From NCBI GenBank assembly GCA_000697475.1, contig JNEU01000602.1, positions 1 through 42,423 on the forward strand: DNA of 42,423 nt, written 5' to 3'. The notes below the pieces were generated by a model. The model had not been told where the DNA came from, did not search any database, and saw only the letters and a list, made by a program, of their open reading frames with translations. Source of the stretch: Lichtheimia corymbifera B2541 (taxonomy: Eukaryota; Mucoromycota; Mucoromycetes; Mucorales; Lichtheimiaceae). Made by a program: the position numbers and the translations under genes. Positions 12,142 through 23,042 of the stretch are shown here, in pieces. Position 1 is the stretch's first letter, and each line of letters starts with the position of its first letter.

Positions 12142-13580
12142 TTATACTACAGGTTGGCTCCGAGCTGACCTAAGCCATTGCTTCCATACAGCCTTGTTTG
12201 CATCCACGACTGAATTGTCATTTTGTTGCATGATTTGAGTTGGGATGGTGGTACTAGATGAAGCACTATTGGCTTTGGATGATATTGTGTTGTTGTTGCT
12301 GGTGGAAGTGTTATTGCTGCTACTATTGGGATGTGCGCTAGGAAGCGGTAGGAATCGCAGTACGTTATGTTCTCTTGGTAACGAGGCGCTAAACATATAC
12401 AGCCTCCTGTCTTGGTCGTCATTCGGTGCCCAATGATCCGAGCATAGTCGATATTGATACAGAACCATTGTTCCATCTGGACGTTCTTCCAACCGTAGAC
12501 GAGATACGTATGTTGTAAAGTAAGGTTGGCCGCATGCTGAACATGGTTTAGGTCTCTCATTTAACCGATTATCAATGATCCATTGAAGATCTGAATCATT
12601 TTTCGTTTGAGTGGAGGTGTATGCTTGACGTGCACAAAGTTCGAGGAGGCTGGGTGGATTGTGCCGTAAATCATGCATCAACTGAGTTGGCGGATCGATG
12701 CGTATTCGGCGTAAATTGGGGAGACGTAATAACTCTGCAGGCACATGCTGAATCAGTGGACATTTGTGCAAGTATAATGTGGATAATGAAACAAGACCAC
12801 CGATTTCAATAGGAAGTTCAGTGAGATGACGATTACTGCTAAGGTCAAGCACTCGTAATTTCTTCAAATGACCAATGTAAGGTGTCAAGGCGGAGATGGG
12901 ATTATGAGAAACGTCCAACTCTGTTAACTCCACAAGGCCATGTATGGAATGAGGGAGATGGTTGATACGATTATGCGAGAGGATTATGTGTGTCAATTGT
13001 GTGAGCGATCCAAATGCATCAGGTAGATGTGTCAATTGGTTTCTGGATCTAAAAGTAAGCTATGTGTGAGTACATCCAACTCCTTTTTTTTCGCCACCAA
13101 GAGGGGGGTTGGGCAAAGTAGAGAGAGATGTATGCATACATCTTTAACTACATCATTCCCATTCCTCACTCTCTCAATCCCACCCCTTTCCCCTTACAGA
13201 TCAAGTTTGGTAACGGTTCTCAGGTATAGGATATCATTATCAAGTCCAACTAAGGCTCGAGAGTGAAGTCGTAGTTTGCGCTCTTGAACAAGGTGTTCGA
13301 TATCGCCAAAGGTCAGCTTATCGGTGTCACATTTTCGGTTTCCATGGCGACGGCCCGCCTTTTTTGGTTCCTTTGCTGAAGCTTTGTTGGTGTCATTAGC
13401 ATCACAATAGTAGGTGGCGTCGATGTAGGCGAGATCGTGAGCGAGATTGGGTGTTGACAGGAGACCATAGTAATCAGGCAGGGCTAATACGCGGTCCTGT
13501 AAAGTGCCCTGAGGGGAAGTGGTTGTGTCGGGCTGGTCAAAGTAGCCAAAAATCCGCTGTGTGCTCGCCCGCTGTCCCAT
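12142..13580 (-). CDS. leucine-rich repeat protein (Ras-suppressor/SHOC2-type LRRs)
   Basis: Two exons, complement 13198-13580 and 12142-13048, 429 aa, joined by a 149-nt intron. The splice restores the LRR consensus LDLSRNQLTHLPDAF across the junction. About six LRRs run from ~120 to ~260 (LTHIILSHNRINHLP, LTELDVSHNPISAL, LRVLDLSSNRHLTELP, LSTLYLHKCPLIQHVP, LRRIRIDP), of the regular short type found in Ras-binding and signalling scaffolds. The following part holds a CSACGQPYF pair and a later LCSDHW, possible metal ligands. The tail is S/N/T-rich and low-complexity. The N-terminus MGQRAST could be a myristoylation signal. An alternative start is an upstream exon at 13711 (MAGRDIFPASLFK) spliced in phase at the CAG before RASTQR; the sequence does not decide between them. 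Confidence 0.8.
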
Positions 13581-15319
13581 GGACGAAGGAAAGAATGAGA
13601 AAAAGTAAAAAAGCGGGATACAAAGAGAAGGAAAGAAGAAGTAAACATGCTACACAACAGATGCAAACTCACTTTAAACAAGGAGGCGGGAAAAATATCA
13701 CGCCCAGCCATGGATGATGGATCGACACATGTTTATGGAATACCTGTAATACCACCTTCTTCCACTCCATTGGTCATACAAACCTTATTCATGAATCACT
13801 CGCTGTTAAATATCAATCATCATCATTATCATTTACTAGGCTGTTTGTAAATAAACAATCATCTCATTAATGCTACAACAACAAAAGGCGTCATCATCAT
13901 TTAACTTCCAATTATTTGCTATTCCCGGTGCCTAGTTTGTCTCCCCTAGTTGTGGCAAAAGAAAAAGAAAACCTTTACCACGCAGGGAAAGCATACTCCT
14001 TGTCCTTCCAGCCCCAACTTGTAGACAACATCATCACCCACCACCCCAGATGAACAGGAGCTCCTTTTTAACAACTGAGATAGGTCTCACATTCTCTAGG
14101 TTAAATGACAGTGAAACAAAATGGCCTTATCCTTAGCCACTTCCCCAGATTTTTCATGTTTTGAACTGGTACCTTGTATCGACTCTTCTACAACCATCTC
14201 CTTTTGTCTTGCTATATGAGAATGAAGCCATCTTGATAGCCAATTATGCAACGCTTGTATACATACTCATGGTTCCTTGTAAGATGTTCCTGGAGTGCAC
14301 ATGAAAGCACGTGGTATACTTGCATCACCAGTGATTACCCCATCATTGGAAACGTAGCACGCAAGTGCCAATGTATTGCAGTATTAGTCATATTGCATGA
14401 TCCGCTGTCGTTTTCCTTTGGCTTGACAATGGTAATAGAATTGCTGATATGGGTTAGCGTAATATCATGCAACAAGGTTTGATCATAGAACCAGATAATG
14501 TAGAGTAAACGCCGTGCTACAGTCTCATAATTTCAAGTATGTATGTATGTAGCGATCTGGTAGTTAAACAGCATATTCAAAAAGTCGTTTATTATAGCAA
14601 TAGGGTCATTAGTACTACGTCGTGCATGATAGCCCGTTCTTCGTAGTGAGAAAGTTTATTAGCGACAAAGAGGATGCCCATTCCATATATAGGATTAAGT
14701 GCGATTTGCCAATCCACTGCAATGCAAGGCATGTTAATCATTGATGCATATGTCATGAGTTAATATGAATTGATGGTTGCTCACGTCAAACGTCTGGAAG
14801 CAGAAGTAGTGGAACACCCATATAGCGAATGCGATGATTACCATTGGCTCTTTTACAGCTCCGGGGGTGGCTGGCTCTCTCTTTCAAGTAGTGCTTCTTT
14901 GTAAAAGTAGGCATGATAAAGAAAGTTTATTCACAATGACCACTAACGCTGCGATTCAATATGCTGTTTATATCATTACTACAAAGCTGGTTCATGTTTT
15001 GATATAAGAATGGGTAGGGGGGCTTGGGGAAATGGGCGTTGCCATGCATGATAGGTCGCATAACAAATAGTCTTGATATGATACAGCAGCATGGCATATG
15101 AAAGGATGGGATATGGCTACTGTATAGTGGTTGAAAGGAGTTGGGAAAAGGGAATGAGATATGGCTTACTAGCTATAACACCCAGTAGTAGCAGCAGCAG
15201 GCATCAGACAGCAGCCTGATAATAGTTGAGTTGCCGAGACTGCTGGTGCCGAAAAGTAGAATAAATTTTTCTTTTCAGTCTCGCTTGCATCCCTTTTGAC
15301 AAGAGCAACACACCTTCCA
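13581..15319. other. long divergent intergenic region
   Basis: 1.74 kb between the minus-strand LRR gene and plus-strand CBF5. Apart from a possible alternative first exon of the LRR gene (complement, up to 13711), no credible ORF, tRNA signature or repeat family was seen. The last ~60 bases before the CBF5 ATG are pyrimidine-rich in places. Confidence 0.45.
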
Positions 15320-16923
15320 ATGGCCGATACTTCTTCGATCAAGCCAACTGCTACGGCTCCTCCCGTTGATACTTCCAAGTGGCCTCTTCTCTTGAAGGTA
15401 TTGCATTGGAGAGAATATTCAATCCGTAGATCCAACAACACGATCCTGACTCTATCGATCTTCTTACTTTTGACAGAACTACGATCAACTCAATGTCCGT
15501 ACTGGTCACTACACTCCCATTCCCAGTGGTTGCTCTCCTTTGAAGCGTCCTCTTAACGACTATGTTCGTTATGGTGTTATCAACCTCGACAAGGTGTGTG
15601 TATATATAAGAGGAGAAATACTTGATATAATACTCATCCTATGTCATTAGCCTGCCAACCCCTCTTCCCATGAAGTCGTTGCTTGGATTCGTCGTATTTT
15701 GCGTGTTGAGAAGACTGGTCACAGTGGTACTCTTGATCCCAAGGTTACTGGTTGTTTGATCGTCTGCATTGATCGTGCCACTCGTCTTGTCAAGTCCCAA
15801 CAAGGTGCCGGTAAGGAGTACGTCTGTGTCCTTCGCTTGCACGATGCCATTGAAGGCGAGAAGAAGTTGCTTCAGGTAAATATGAGAAAGAGCAATTGAT
15901 ATATAGAGAAAATGACAAGCTAAACATATGTTATTATTATAGTCGATTGAGACTTTGACTGGTGCTCTGTTCCAACGTCCTCCTCTTATTTCTGCTGTCA
16001 AGCGTCAATTGCGTGTGCGTACTATCCACGAAAGCAAGTTGATTGAATACGACAACGATCGTCACCTTGGTGTCTTTTGGGTGAGCTGTGAAGCTGGTAC
16101 ATACATGCGTACACTTTGTGTGCACTTGGGTCTATTGCTCGGTGTTGGTGGTCACATGCAAGAACTCCGTCGTGTGCGTTCAGGTGCCATGTCCGAGAAC
16201 GACGATATTATGACCATGCACGATGTCCTTGATGCTCAGTGGATGTACGATAACAACCGTGATGAGTCCTACTTGCGTCGTGTTGTTCGTCCTTTGGAAA
16301 CTCTTCTTACTGGCTATAAGCGTGTTGTCGTCAAGGATAGCGCTGTCAATGCCATTTGCTATGGTGCCAAGCTCATGATTCCTGGTCTCTTACGTTTTGA
16401 AAGTGGTATCGAGATCAATGACGAGATTGTTTTGATGACCACTAAGGGTGAAGCTATTGCTTTGGCTTATGCACAAATGACCACTGCCGTTATGGCTACC
16501 TGCGACCACGGTGTTGTTGCCAAGATCAAGCGTGTCATTATGGAACGTGATACTTATCCCCGCAAGTGGGGTTTGGGCCCTGTCGCTTTGGCCAAGAAGA
16601 AGCTCAAGGCTGAAGGCAAATTGGACAAGTATGGTCGTGTTACCGAAGAGACTCCTGCCGTCTGGAAGAGTGCATACGTTGATTACCAAAACAACCCCGA
16701 GAACAAGTCTCTTGAGCCTGTCTTTAACAAGCCCACTGAATCCGTTGTCGCTGCAGCTGGTATGGCACCCAAGATCACTCCTGTCGATGTCGCCGCTGTT
16801 GATGCTCAAGCACCTGCTGGTACCAAGCGTGCTGCAGATGAGGAGGCTGCTTCAAGCGAAACCAAAAAGTCCAAGAAGGAGAAGAAGGAAAAGAAGGAAA
16901 AGAAGAAAAAGAGCAAGGATTAG
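15320..16923 (+). CDS. CBF5: H/ACA snoRNP pseudouridine synthase Cbf5/dyskerin
   Basis: Catalytic subunit of H/ACA small nucleolar RNPs; it converts uridine to pseudouridine in rRNA and snRNA in the nucleolus. Four exons: 15320-15397, 15477-15593, 15651-15875 and 15943-16923, giving 466 aa, close to the fungal norm. The dyskerin N-domain begins at [18 protein letters not shown]. The TruB catalytic motif GHSGTLDP follows, with the catalytic aspartate at D94. Then come [20 protein letters not shown], the [19 protein letters not shown] motif and a PUA domain at about 265-340 (RRVVRPLE...LRFESGIE). The tail is a KKE-rich nucleolar-localisation type (~435-466). Very strong conservation throughout. 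The three short introns show no box C/D or H/ACA snoRNA that I could recognise. Confidence 0.97.
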
Positions 16924-17643
16924 ATTTCAATACGGATCCCCAAGCAAAAAGTTTTGTGAATATGGCATTATAATTCATCAGTTTTCATGTTTTTTCCCCA
17001 TCCCGCGATTTGTATCATTAACCAGCAAAAAAAGTCAAAACGATGTCCTACGTTTTATTTATCATGCAAATGTTGTTTGTGTGTGTATGTGTGTGCGGTA
17101 TGGGAAAAGGGAAGATGAGGAACATCCTTCTACTGTGTAACTAAGATCGGTATTGCTTTTCACTGTTAATGGTCAAGATCGCATATGTATCCAATAAGCT
17201 CATAAGCGTGATCAATGACTAGCGTTGGGTGATCGTGTGATACACGCGTTTGGATATATTACATACGGCAACGCAAAATCGCGGGATCGTAAAACTTTAT
17301 TGATGAATGGATCCATTCATCAGATTATAATGAAGGGATTCGAGTCACAAGATGGAATGGGATGTTTGCTATCAATCATGGTTCCTGAGGCCGTGTGTGT
17401 AACGGGTTCGACTGTTGCTGGGGTCGCAAATTTTAGCAGTCAAGGCTAACGACATGCACAAATCGATCATGGCCTAAATAACATACGCCCGCCAATGGTG
17501 GCACAAGCATAACTGCATTGTGATTGATTAATGAGAAGCATGCGGGTGAATCATTGTTTCATTGTTGTCACAAGAGGGGCGAGAAAAAAAAGTGTAAACA
17601 ATCGGATGTGTTACCTGAGGGATGATTAGTCCGCGCTCACAAA
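16924..17643. other. intergenic
   Basis: The CBF5 3' flank and the upstream region of the oxidoreductase gene. It contains a GT-rich stretch near 17078-17097. No gene was recognised. Confidence 0.45.
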
Positions 17644-17653
17644 ATCTGATAAG
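17644..17653 (+). promoter_or_regulatory. siderophore-type GATA factor site (ATCTGATAAG)
   Basis: ATCTGATAA fits the extended consensus ATCWGATAA bound by fungal iron-sensing GATA repressors of the Urbs1/SreA/Sre1 family. It lies 78 bp upstream of the ATG of the AMID-like gene. The identical 10-mer occurs again before the adjacent siderophore transporter (19460-19469). Function is inferred from the motif, not shown. Confidence 0.6.
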
Positions 17654-17730
17654 CTAATCATGACATTTACATATTGAATCTCCCTTTTTCCTTTCCTTCT
17701 TTCTTCGTTTTTCCTACTCAACAAACAACC

Positions 17731-19168
17731 ATGGTCGCCGCTAATCCAACCCCTAAAAGAAACGTCGTATCGATTGGTGCATCTTCTGCAGGTACCGCGA
17801 ATGATATGAATATGCTGCACGCTTATGGATGGCCAACCTGGTATATATACAATAGCCATGGGATTTACGTTATCGTGGAAGGAGAATCCTCCAAGCACAC
17901 ATCGACTTATTCTCATTGAAGTGAAGACACATTACAATTGGGTATACGCTTTTCCTCGGGCATCTGTCAAGAGTGGCTTTGAACGAGAATTGTTCATTCC
18001 ATATGCTGGATTGTTCGGCTACAAGGATGATGTCGGCAAAGTTGTCACAGCTCGCGTCACAGCTATTCATAAAAATCATGTCGAGTTGGATCGTGAAGTC
18101 CCTGAATTTGGCACACGCATTGAGTTTGATTACTTGCTTTATGGTGCAGGCACCACCATTCCCCAACCTGGTCGATTGCTCTCCGAAACTAAAGCGGAAG
18201 GCATTTCGATTTTGAAACAATACCAAAAAGTCATTCGCGAATCTAAACAACCCATCATCATTGGTGGTGGTGCTGTTGGTCTTGGTAAGTATTATGCTGT
18301 CAGCCCTTTTCTTCATTGATCTAAATGCATGCATGTATGTAGAATTGGCAGCCGAGATTAAGGAGGAATATCCCGACAAACAGGTGACCCTGATTCATTC
18401 TCGGTCTCGATACATGGCTCGATACAAACAGAGTTTGGATTCCTTCACTTATGGCATTCTCAAAAAGCTTGGTGTCAGACAAATCATGGGTCAACGCGTA
18501 AATCTGCCCGAAGGCGGCTTTCCTTTGGAAGTCAAGCCAGTTGAAGTCACGACGAAAACTGGTAAAAAGATCCAAGGCGACTTGGCGGTAAGCATATAAT
18601 CCACCATCATGCGCCACAATCCCATCATTGACCATTCATGGAAATAGATTTTGTGTATCGGCATGACACCCAATAGCGAGCTGCTGGGCAAGCTTTCTTC
18701 AAAGAGTGTGAACAAGCAAACAAAGTTTGTCAAGGTCAAAGATACTATGCAAATCGACGATGATGAATACCCACACATCTTTGCCGCTGGCGATGTTATT
18801 GAACATACTGATGTTAAGACTGGTCATTTTGCATGGATGCAAGGTTTGACTGCCTTGAACAATATTCTCAAGCTCATCAACGGTGGATCATACGACGACT
18901 TGGAACCCTATGTGAGCAAAGATGTTGCTTTGATCAAGATTGCTCTTGGCGAGGTATATATAAAATTACTCGAGGGTAATGACTTTGAGGTTTATTGACT
19001 TTTTTCTTTTTTCAACAGAAGGAGGCTGTGATGCAAACCAATGCATGGGGACCTTTGGTTGCTGTTGGAACTTGGATAGCGGGCCGGTCAATTCCAAGGA
19101 ATTTATATGCTAACTTTGCTTGGTCATGGATGGATATACCTTGTGATGGCGAGCATTTTGACTTGTAG
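17731..19168 (+). CDS. AMID/FSP1-like FAD-dependent NAD(P)H oxidoreductase
   Basis: Pyridine-nucleotide-disulphide-type flavoprotein of the AIF/AMID family, whose members oxidise NAD(P)H with quinones or other acceptors. Exons 17731-17791, 17856-18284, 18343-18587, 18648-18953 and 19019-19168, giving 396 aa. The N-terminal Rossmann strand VVSIGASSA leads to HRLILIEVKTHYNWVYAFPR, a family hallmark. The second dinucleotide fold is IIIGGGAVGLELAAEI, completed by the splice at 18284/18343. The FAD site is IFAAGDVIE. As spliced, the first fold reads GASSAAMGF, lacking the usual second glycine; no better splice pair was found, so exon 1's end is the least certain point. There is no signal peptide or clear membrane helix. 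It shares an iron-type GATA motif with the siderophore transporter that follows, suggesting co-regulation by iron. Confidence 0.87.
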
Positions 19169-19459
19169 TAGTTGTATATACGTCTTATCTTGTACAATAA
19201 AAATATTCATCATACTGTAATCCTACTTTTCGAGAAATGTGATTTTCTTTGGTACAGCGCTGGGATTAGGTCTCAGCTCGAGTTACACATGTTTAGTGCC
19301 GAGTAACGAATGGGGTGATAATCTTTGACGTTTGATCGGATACAAGACATCTCTGTATTGATCCTATGGACATGCATGGTAAGCTGAGGATTTTACAATG
19401 AATCGCGTGGTGCCTAATTGGTAATACCGAATATCCCCGGATTGCAAATGGGCAAAAAG

Positions 19460-19469
19460 ATCTGATAAG
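19460..19469 (+). promoter_or_regulatory. siderophore-type GATA factor site (ATCTGATAAG)
   Basis: Exact copy of the 10-mer at 17644-17653, 131 bp upstream of the siderophore transporter ATG. It matches the ATCWGATAA consensus of fungal iron-responsive GATA repressors, which silence siderophore uptake when iron is plentiful (family knowledge). The gene it precedes is the expected target type, which strengthens the call. Confidence 0.7.
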
Positions 19470-19599
19470 TCTGTGTATTGTGTAACACGGCAATATCTCC
19501 CCGGCGGCCCACACACTGGGTGTGCGTATAAAAAGGATTGTTTCTCGATCAACATAGTGTCAGCGGAATCGCTGGTTTTGTCAACCCTCATTTTAAGAT

Positions 19600-21714
19600 A
19601 TGAAGTTTTTCGCTGCAAAATCAGACGAGGAAGAAGGCCATGGCCGTACAGTTGTCAAGCCAGCACCAGGTGCACCCATTGGCATACAAAAGGTGTACCT
19701 CATGAACAAGCTCGCCAGCCGGGTGGATCTATGGCTTATTATTGGCGGGGAGGTCACTCACTCACTCACTCACTCACTCATCAAAAGCTATGACCCCAAA
19801 TCACTAACTTGAAAACAGCATTGTATTATTTGCATGGGCCAAAAACTGGGAAGGCAACACGATTTACTCGATCACTTTCAACGTCCTCAGTCTCTTTCAG
19901 GCAGCCAACCAATACTCACTTCTCAACACAGTCCAATACTTGCTCCAAACAGTATTAATTCCATTCTATGCCAAGCTATCAGACATCTGGGGACGTACTG
20001 AGGTCTTTGCATTGTCGCTTTTCTTTTATATCATCTCTGGTGTTGTTTATGCTTGTGCGCAACGCTTTAGCGACTTTGCAGTAAGTATTTTTGATCCGCT
20101 GCTGCTGTGAGTAAACTCGGGATAATAACCCATCTGATTTTGATTTCTAGGGTGCACAAGTCCTGTACGCATTAGGTATCTCGGGTGCTCACTGTATGGG
20201 ACACGTTGTGATCGCTGGTAAGCATGATTTTGTTCTCCTCCCATAAAGTTAGCTGACAACAAAAATTTTTCAAAGATTTGACGAGCAAGGTGAACCGTGC
20301 GCTATTCCAATCATTTTATGACGTACCTGCCATCATCAACATTTTCGTGGCCCCTATTGCAGGTCAACACTTCCTTAATACCAATTGGCGTTGGGTCTAT
20401 TCAATGATTCCATTTTGCATTGGTGGCACAGCAATCATTCTCATGGCTGGTATGCTGCATGTGGAGTACAAGATGCGTAAATCTGGCAAGCTAGCACAAG
20501 TCCGCTCTGCTCTGGAAGCTGAGAACCCTGAGAAGCGATCGATGGCAGAAAACGTCAAGTGGTGGATCAAGGAACTTGATGTCATTGGCAGTCTTTTGCT
20601 TGTTGGTGCTTTGTGTATGCTATTGCTTCCACTCGTGCTTGCAGAAACCGATTTTGGTGGCTGGAATAGCCCTACCACCATTGGTTTGCTCGTAGCTGGT
20701 GCCGTGTCTTTGGTGCTTTTTGGCGTATATGAATGGAAGTTTGTTGAAGTGCCATTGATTCCTGTGGGTCGCTGGGAGACCTTTACACCGATGGCTGGTG
20801 TGCTCTGTGTATCCGTTATCAGTGTCATTGCTGCTATTCCTTTTGGTTATTTCCAAATGTATTTGCAAATCGTCAAGCAGTGGGATGTTATCAAGGCCAC
20901 CCATGTCGATCGCAGCTACGACGCTGTATACTTGGTGTCTCAAGTGGTCGCTGGCTTTTTAATGAAGCATTTCAAGGTCTATCGCCCTATCATCCTTATT
21001 GGCATTGCTCTTTTCATGTTGGGCATGGGTCTTATGATCCCAGCTCGTTTCCCAGGTGCATCGGATGTCTTTTTGGTTGCCACTCAAGTTATTGCTGGTT
21101 GGGGCGCTGGATGGGTCTATGTACCAACATTAGTTGCAGTACAAAGTGCCGTCCCCCATAATGGTAAGCATAATAGAACAACCATGGTATGGTGTGAAAG
21201 TAGCATCCCAATTCATTCATTTCATTAGATTTGGCTATTGCTACTGCTTTGTACCAATGCACAACTATCCTTGCATCCTCCATTGGTGCTGCCATTGCTG
21301 GTGCTGTCTGGAACAGCTGGTTACCCAGAGAATTGGCTCGCATTGTCCCAGGGGAAATCAATTACGCATATGCCATTGGTGATATCAATTATGTCTTGTC
21401 GTTGCCAAAGGAACAATATGATGCCGTGGCAACGGGTTATGGTAACATTCTTCGCATCTTTTGTATCGTTGGTCTTTGCTTGAGCGTGCTGGCACTGGTG
21501 TTTGCTTTGCTCATGAAGTCGTTTGATCTTGAGGATGACAAGGTTGACGTGTTATCCGAAACCACTGTGATCCCTGGTGATGGTATCTCTGAAAAGAGCA
21601 AAGAACATGTCAAGGATCAAGGTATGTATATCATATCCACATTATAGCCTATTTCATCTACTAACTTTTTTTTTTGCAGATGAGTCACTCAAGATTGAAC
21701 AGCCATCAGCTTGA
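19600..21714 (+). CDS. MFS siderophore-iron transporter (Sit1/MirB-like), apparent +1 frameshift at exon 1 end
   Basis: Plasma-membrane importer of ferric siderophores. Exons 19600-19752, 19819-20080, 20151-20217, 20276-21163, 21229-21621 and 21680-21714, about 598 aa. Multiple hydrophobic helices fit a 12-14-helix MFS carrier. The signature loop LSDIWGRTEVFALSLFF between helices 2 and 3 and LWLIIGG in helix 1 fit the siderophore transporter branch. The tail is acidic and cytosolic. Oddity: exon lengths sum to 1,798, one more than a multiple of three. The GT donor at 19753 leaves phase 0, whereas the exon from 19819 needs two carried bases. One base fewer in GGGG (19747-19750) would restore frame, so this is a sequencing error, a polymorphism or a real lesion. 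All other junctions are in phase. An iron-type GATA site lies upstream. Confidence 0.88.
19754..19780. repeat. (TCAC)n microsatellite inside intron 1
   Basis: About seven units of a tetranucleotide start within the donor GTCACT of the transporter's first intron. Length change here would alter the intron, but would not by itself explain the exon frame problem just upstream. Confidence 0.85.
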
Positions 21715-21909
21715 TACAAAAAAGTAGGCATCATTTTCACACACCCCTAACATCCCCATATCTTTTATCTACTACTCCTTACTGCATTAGCATCGTTATT
21801 GCTCTTAATATACTATGTTGCATTCACAATGTATTTTATAATCAGGTGTATCGCATGTTTATGTTCATTATGATAATGTAGGAATGTATATAATAAGGTT
21901 GTAATCTGA

Positions 21910-22766
21910 TTAATCCGTCTTTGTGCCATTCACTTGCTTTGCATGGAGGAGGAGCTTTGACATGGATGCGAAACCAAATAGAAGAGTGCTTGTAGTCCAC
22001 TTGAACACGTTGATGGGGCTGTACCAACCACGACGTAAACAGATGCCTAGTGCAACAAGGCCTTCACCAACATGACAAGCGACGGCACCACGGAAAATGT
22101 TTTGGATGATATTATGACCAATGGCTTGACGGAACGAGAGGACAGATGCAGGGAATTGACGTAACAAATAATCGTCTGAGGAAAGAGCTAATACAGTGGT
22201 AGCACCCATGCCTAAAGCGATGAGGATTTGCCACATAGGATCTGCTGGATAGAATGTGTCAAGAGGCACAGCAGGCTGAGGAGGTGTGTAAACATCAGTT
22301 GCTTGAGCATACAATGCTTTTGCAATGGCTTGAATGGGTGGTGGTCCTGCAAGAGAGCTTGGCTGATAAAGGCATTTAGCATCCCACTCAAACCATAGAA
22401 ACCCACACACATCTAACATACCAAGCCCAATGCCGACTCCGCTTCTTTGGCCATCTCCTCCAATACGGGCCGAATTTGTTCACGTTTAGTGAGTGGTGTC
22501 GAAAACTCGATAAAAAGATCTTGTTCTTGGTTATCGCCACGTAATTTGTAGGAAACAGTAAATCCACGTGAATTGATGCTTTTAAAGGTGGCTGACTCTG
22601 CATCATCCTTGTTGCCATAGTAACGTACGTAGGCAAGGTTGGTTGCTATACAAGCAAAAACAGTCAATTGACTCAGTGTTGGCATTGTCATCTTGCAGGA
22701 CCTACCAGCATGTACGCTCATGTAAGCTGAAATGGGACCACTGTGAGGAGCGATGGGGTCTGTCAT
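21910..22766 (-). CDS. DUF2470 domain fused to a TMEM254/DUF4499-like membrane domain
   Basis: Exons complement 22706-22766, 22422-22645 and 21910-22362, 245 aa. The N-terminal ~95 residues (MTDPIAPHSGPISAYMSVHA, ATNLAYVRYYG, FKSINSRGFTVSYKL, LFIEFSTPL) match the layout of DUF2470, a small fold found at the C-terminus of haem-handling pyridoxamine-oxidase-like proteins. The second half has three hydrophobic helices (IALGMGATTVLAL, IFRGAVACHVGEGLVALGI, STLLFGFASMSKLLL) as in TMEM254-like DUF4499 proteins, so it is likely an integral endomembrane protein with the DUF2470 part soluble. Function is unknown. The exon 3 start at 22362 was chosen because only that CAG keeps phase with the upstream GT. 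The gene converges on the siderophore transporter, 195 bp away. Confidence 0.78.
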
Positions 22767-23042
22767 AGTTGGGATATATATAAAAGGTGAAAAGGAACAA
22801 GTGTATTTAACACGAGTGGAATGCCACTGAGATATAGAATTAGGCAACCGAGCAGTCTCGGATATGCGGGGCGCGCGTACAAATGGCGAATCATATATTA
22901 GCCAAGGAAATTACGGGCGTTCTATTGACTAGGGAATAAAAGCTGGCAATGATGGAATAACAGTAGAAGAAAAAAGGGGATTGTGAGATGTGTGTGAGTG
23001 TGAGTGAGTGAGAAAGAGAGAGAGAGTACGAGCTAAGGGTAT

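Noticed and set aside
15398..15942. Intronic snoRNA in CBF5
   Set aside because: The introns are about 57-79 nt and lack a convincing box C/D pair or H/ACA fold.
17395..17425. tRNA-like GGGTTCGACT sequence
   Set aside because: No pairing T-stem, anticodon arm or acceptor stem could be built around it.
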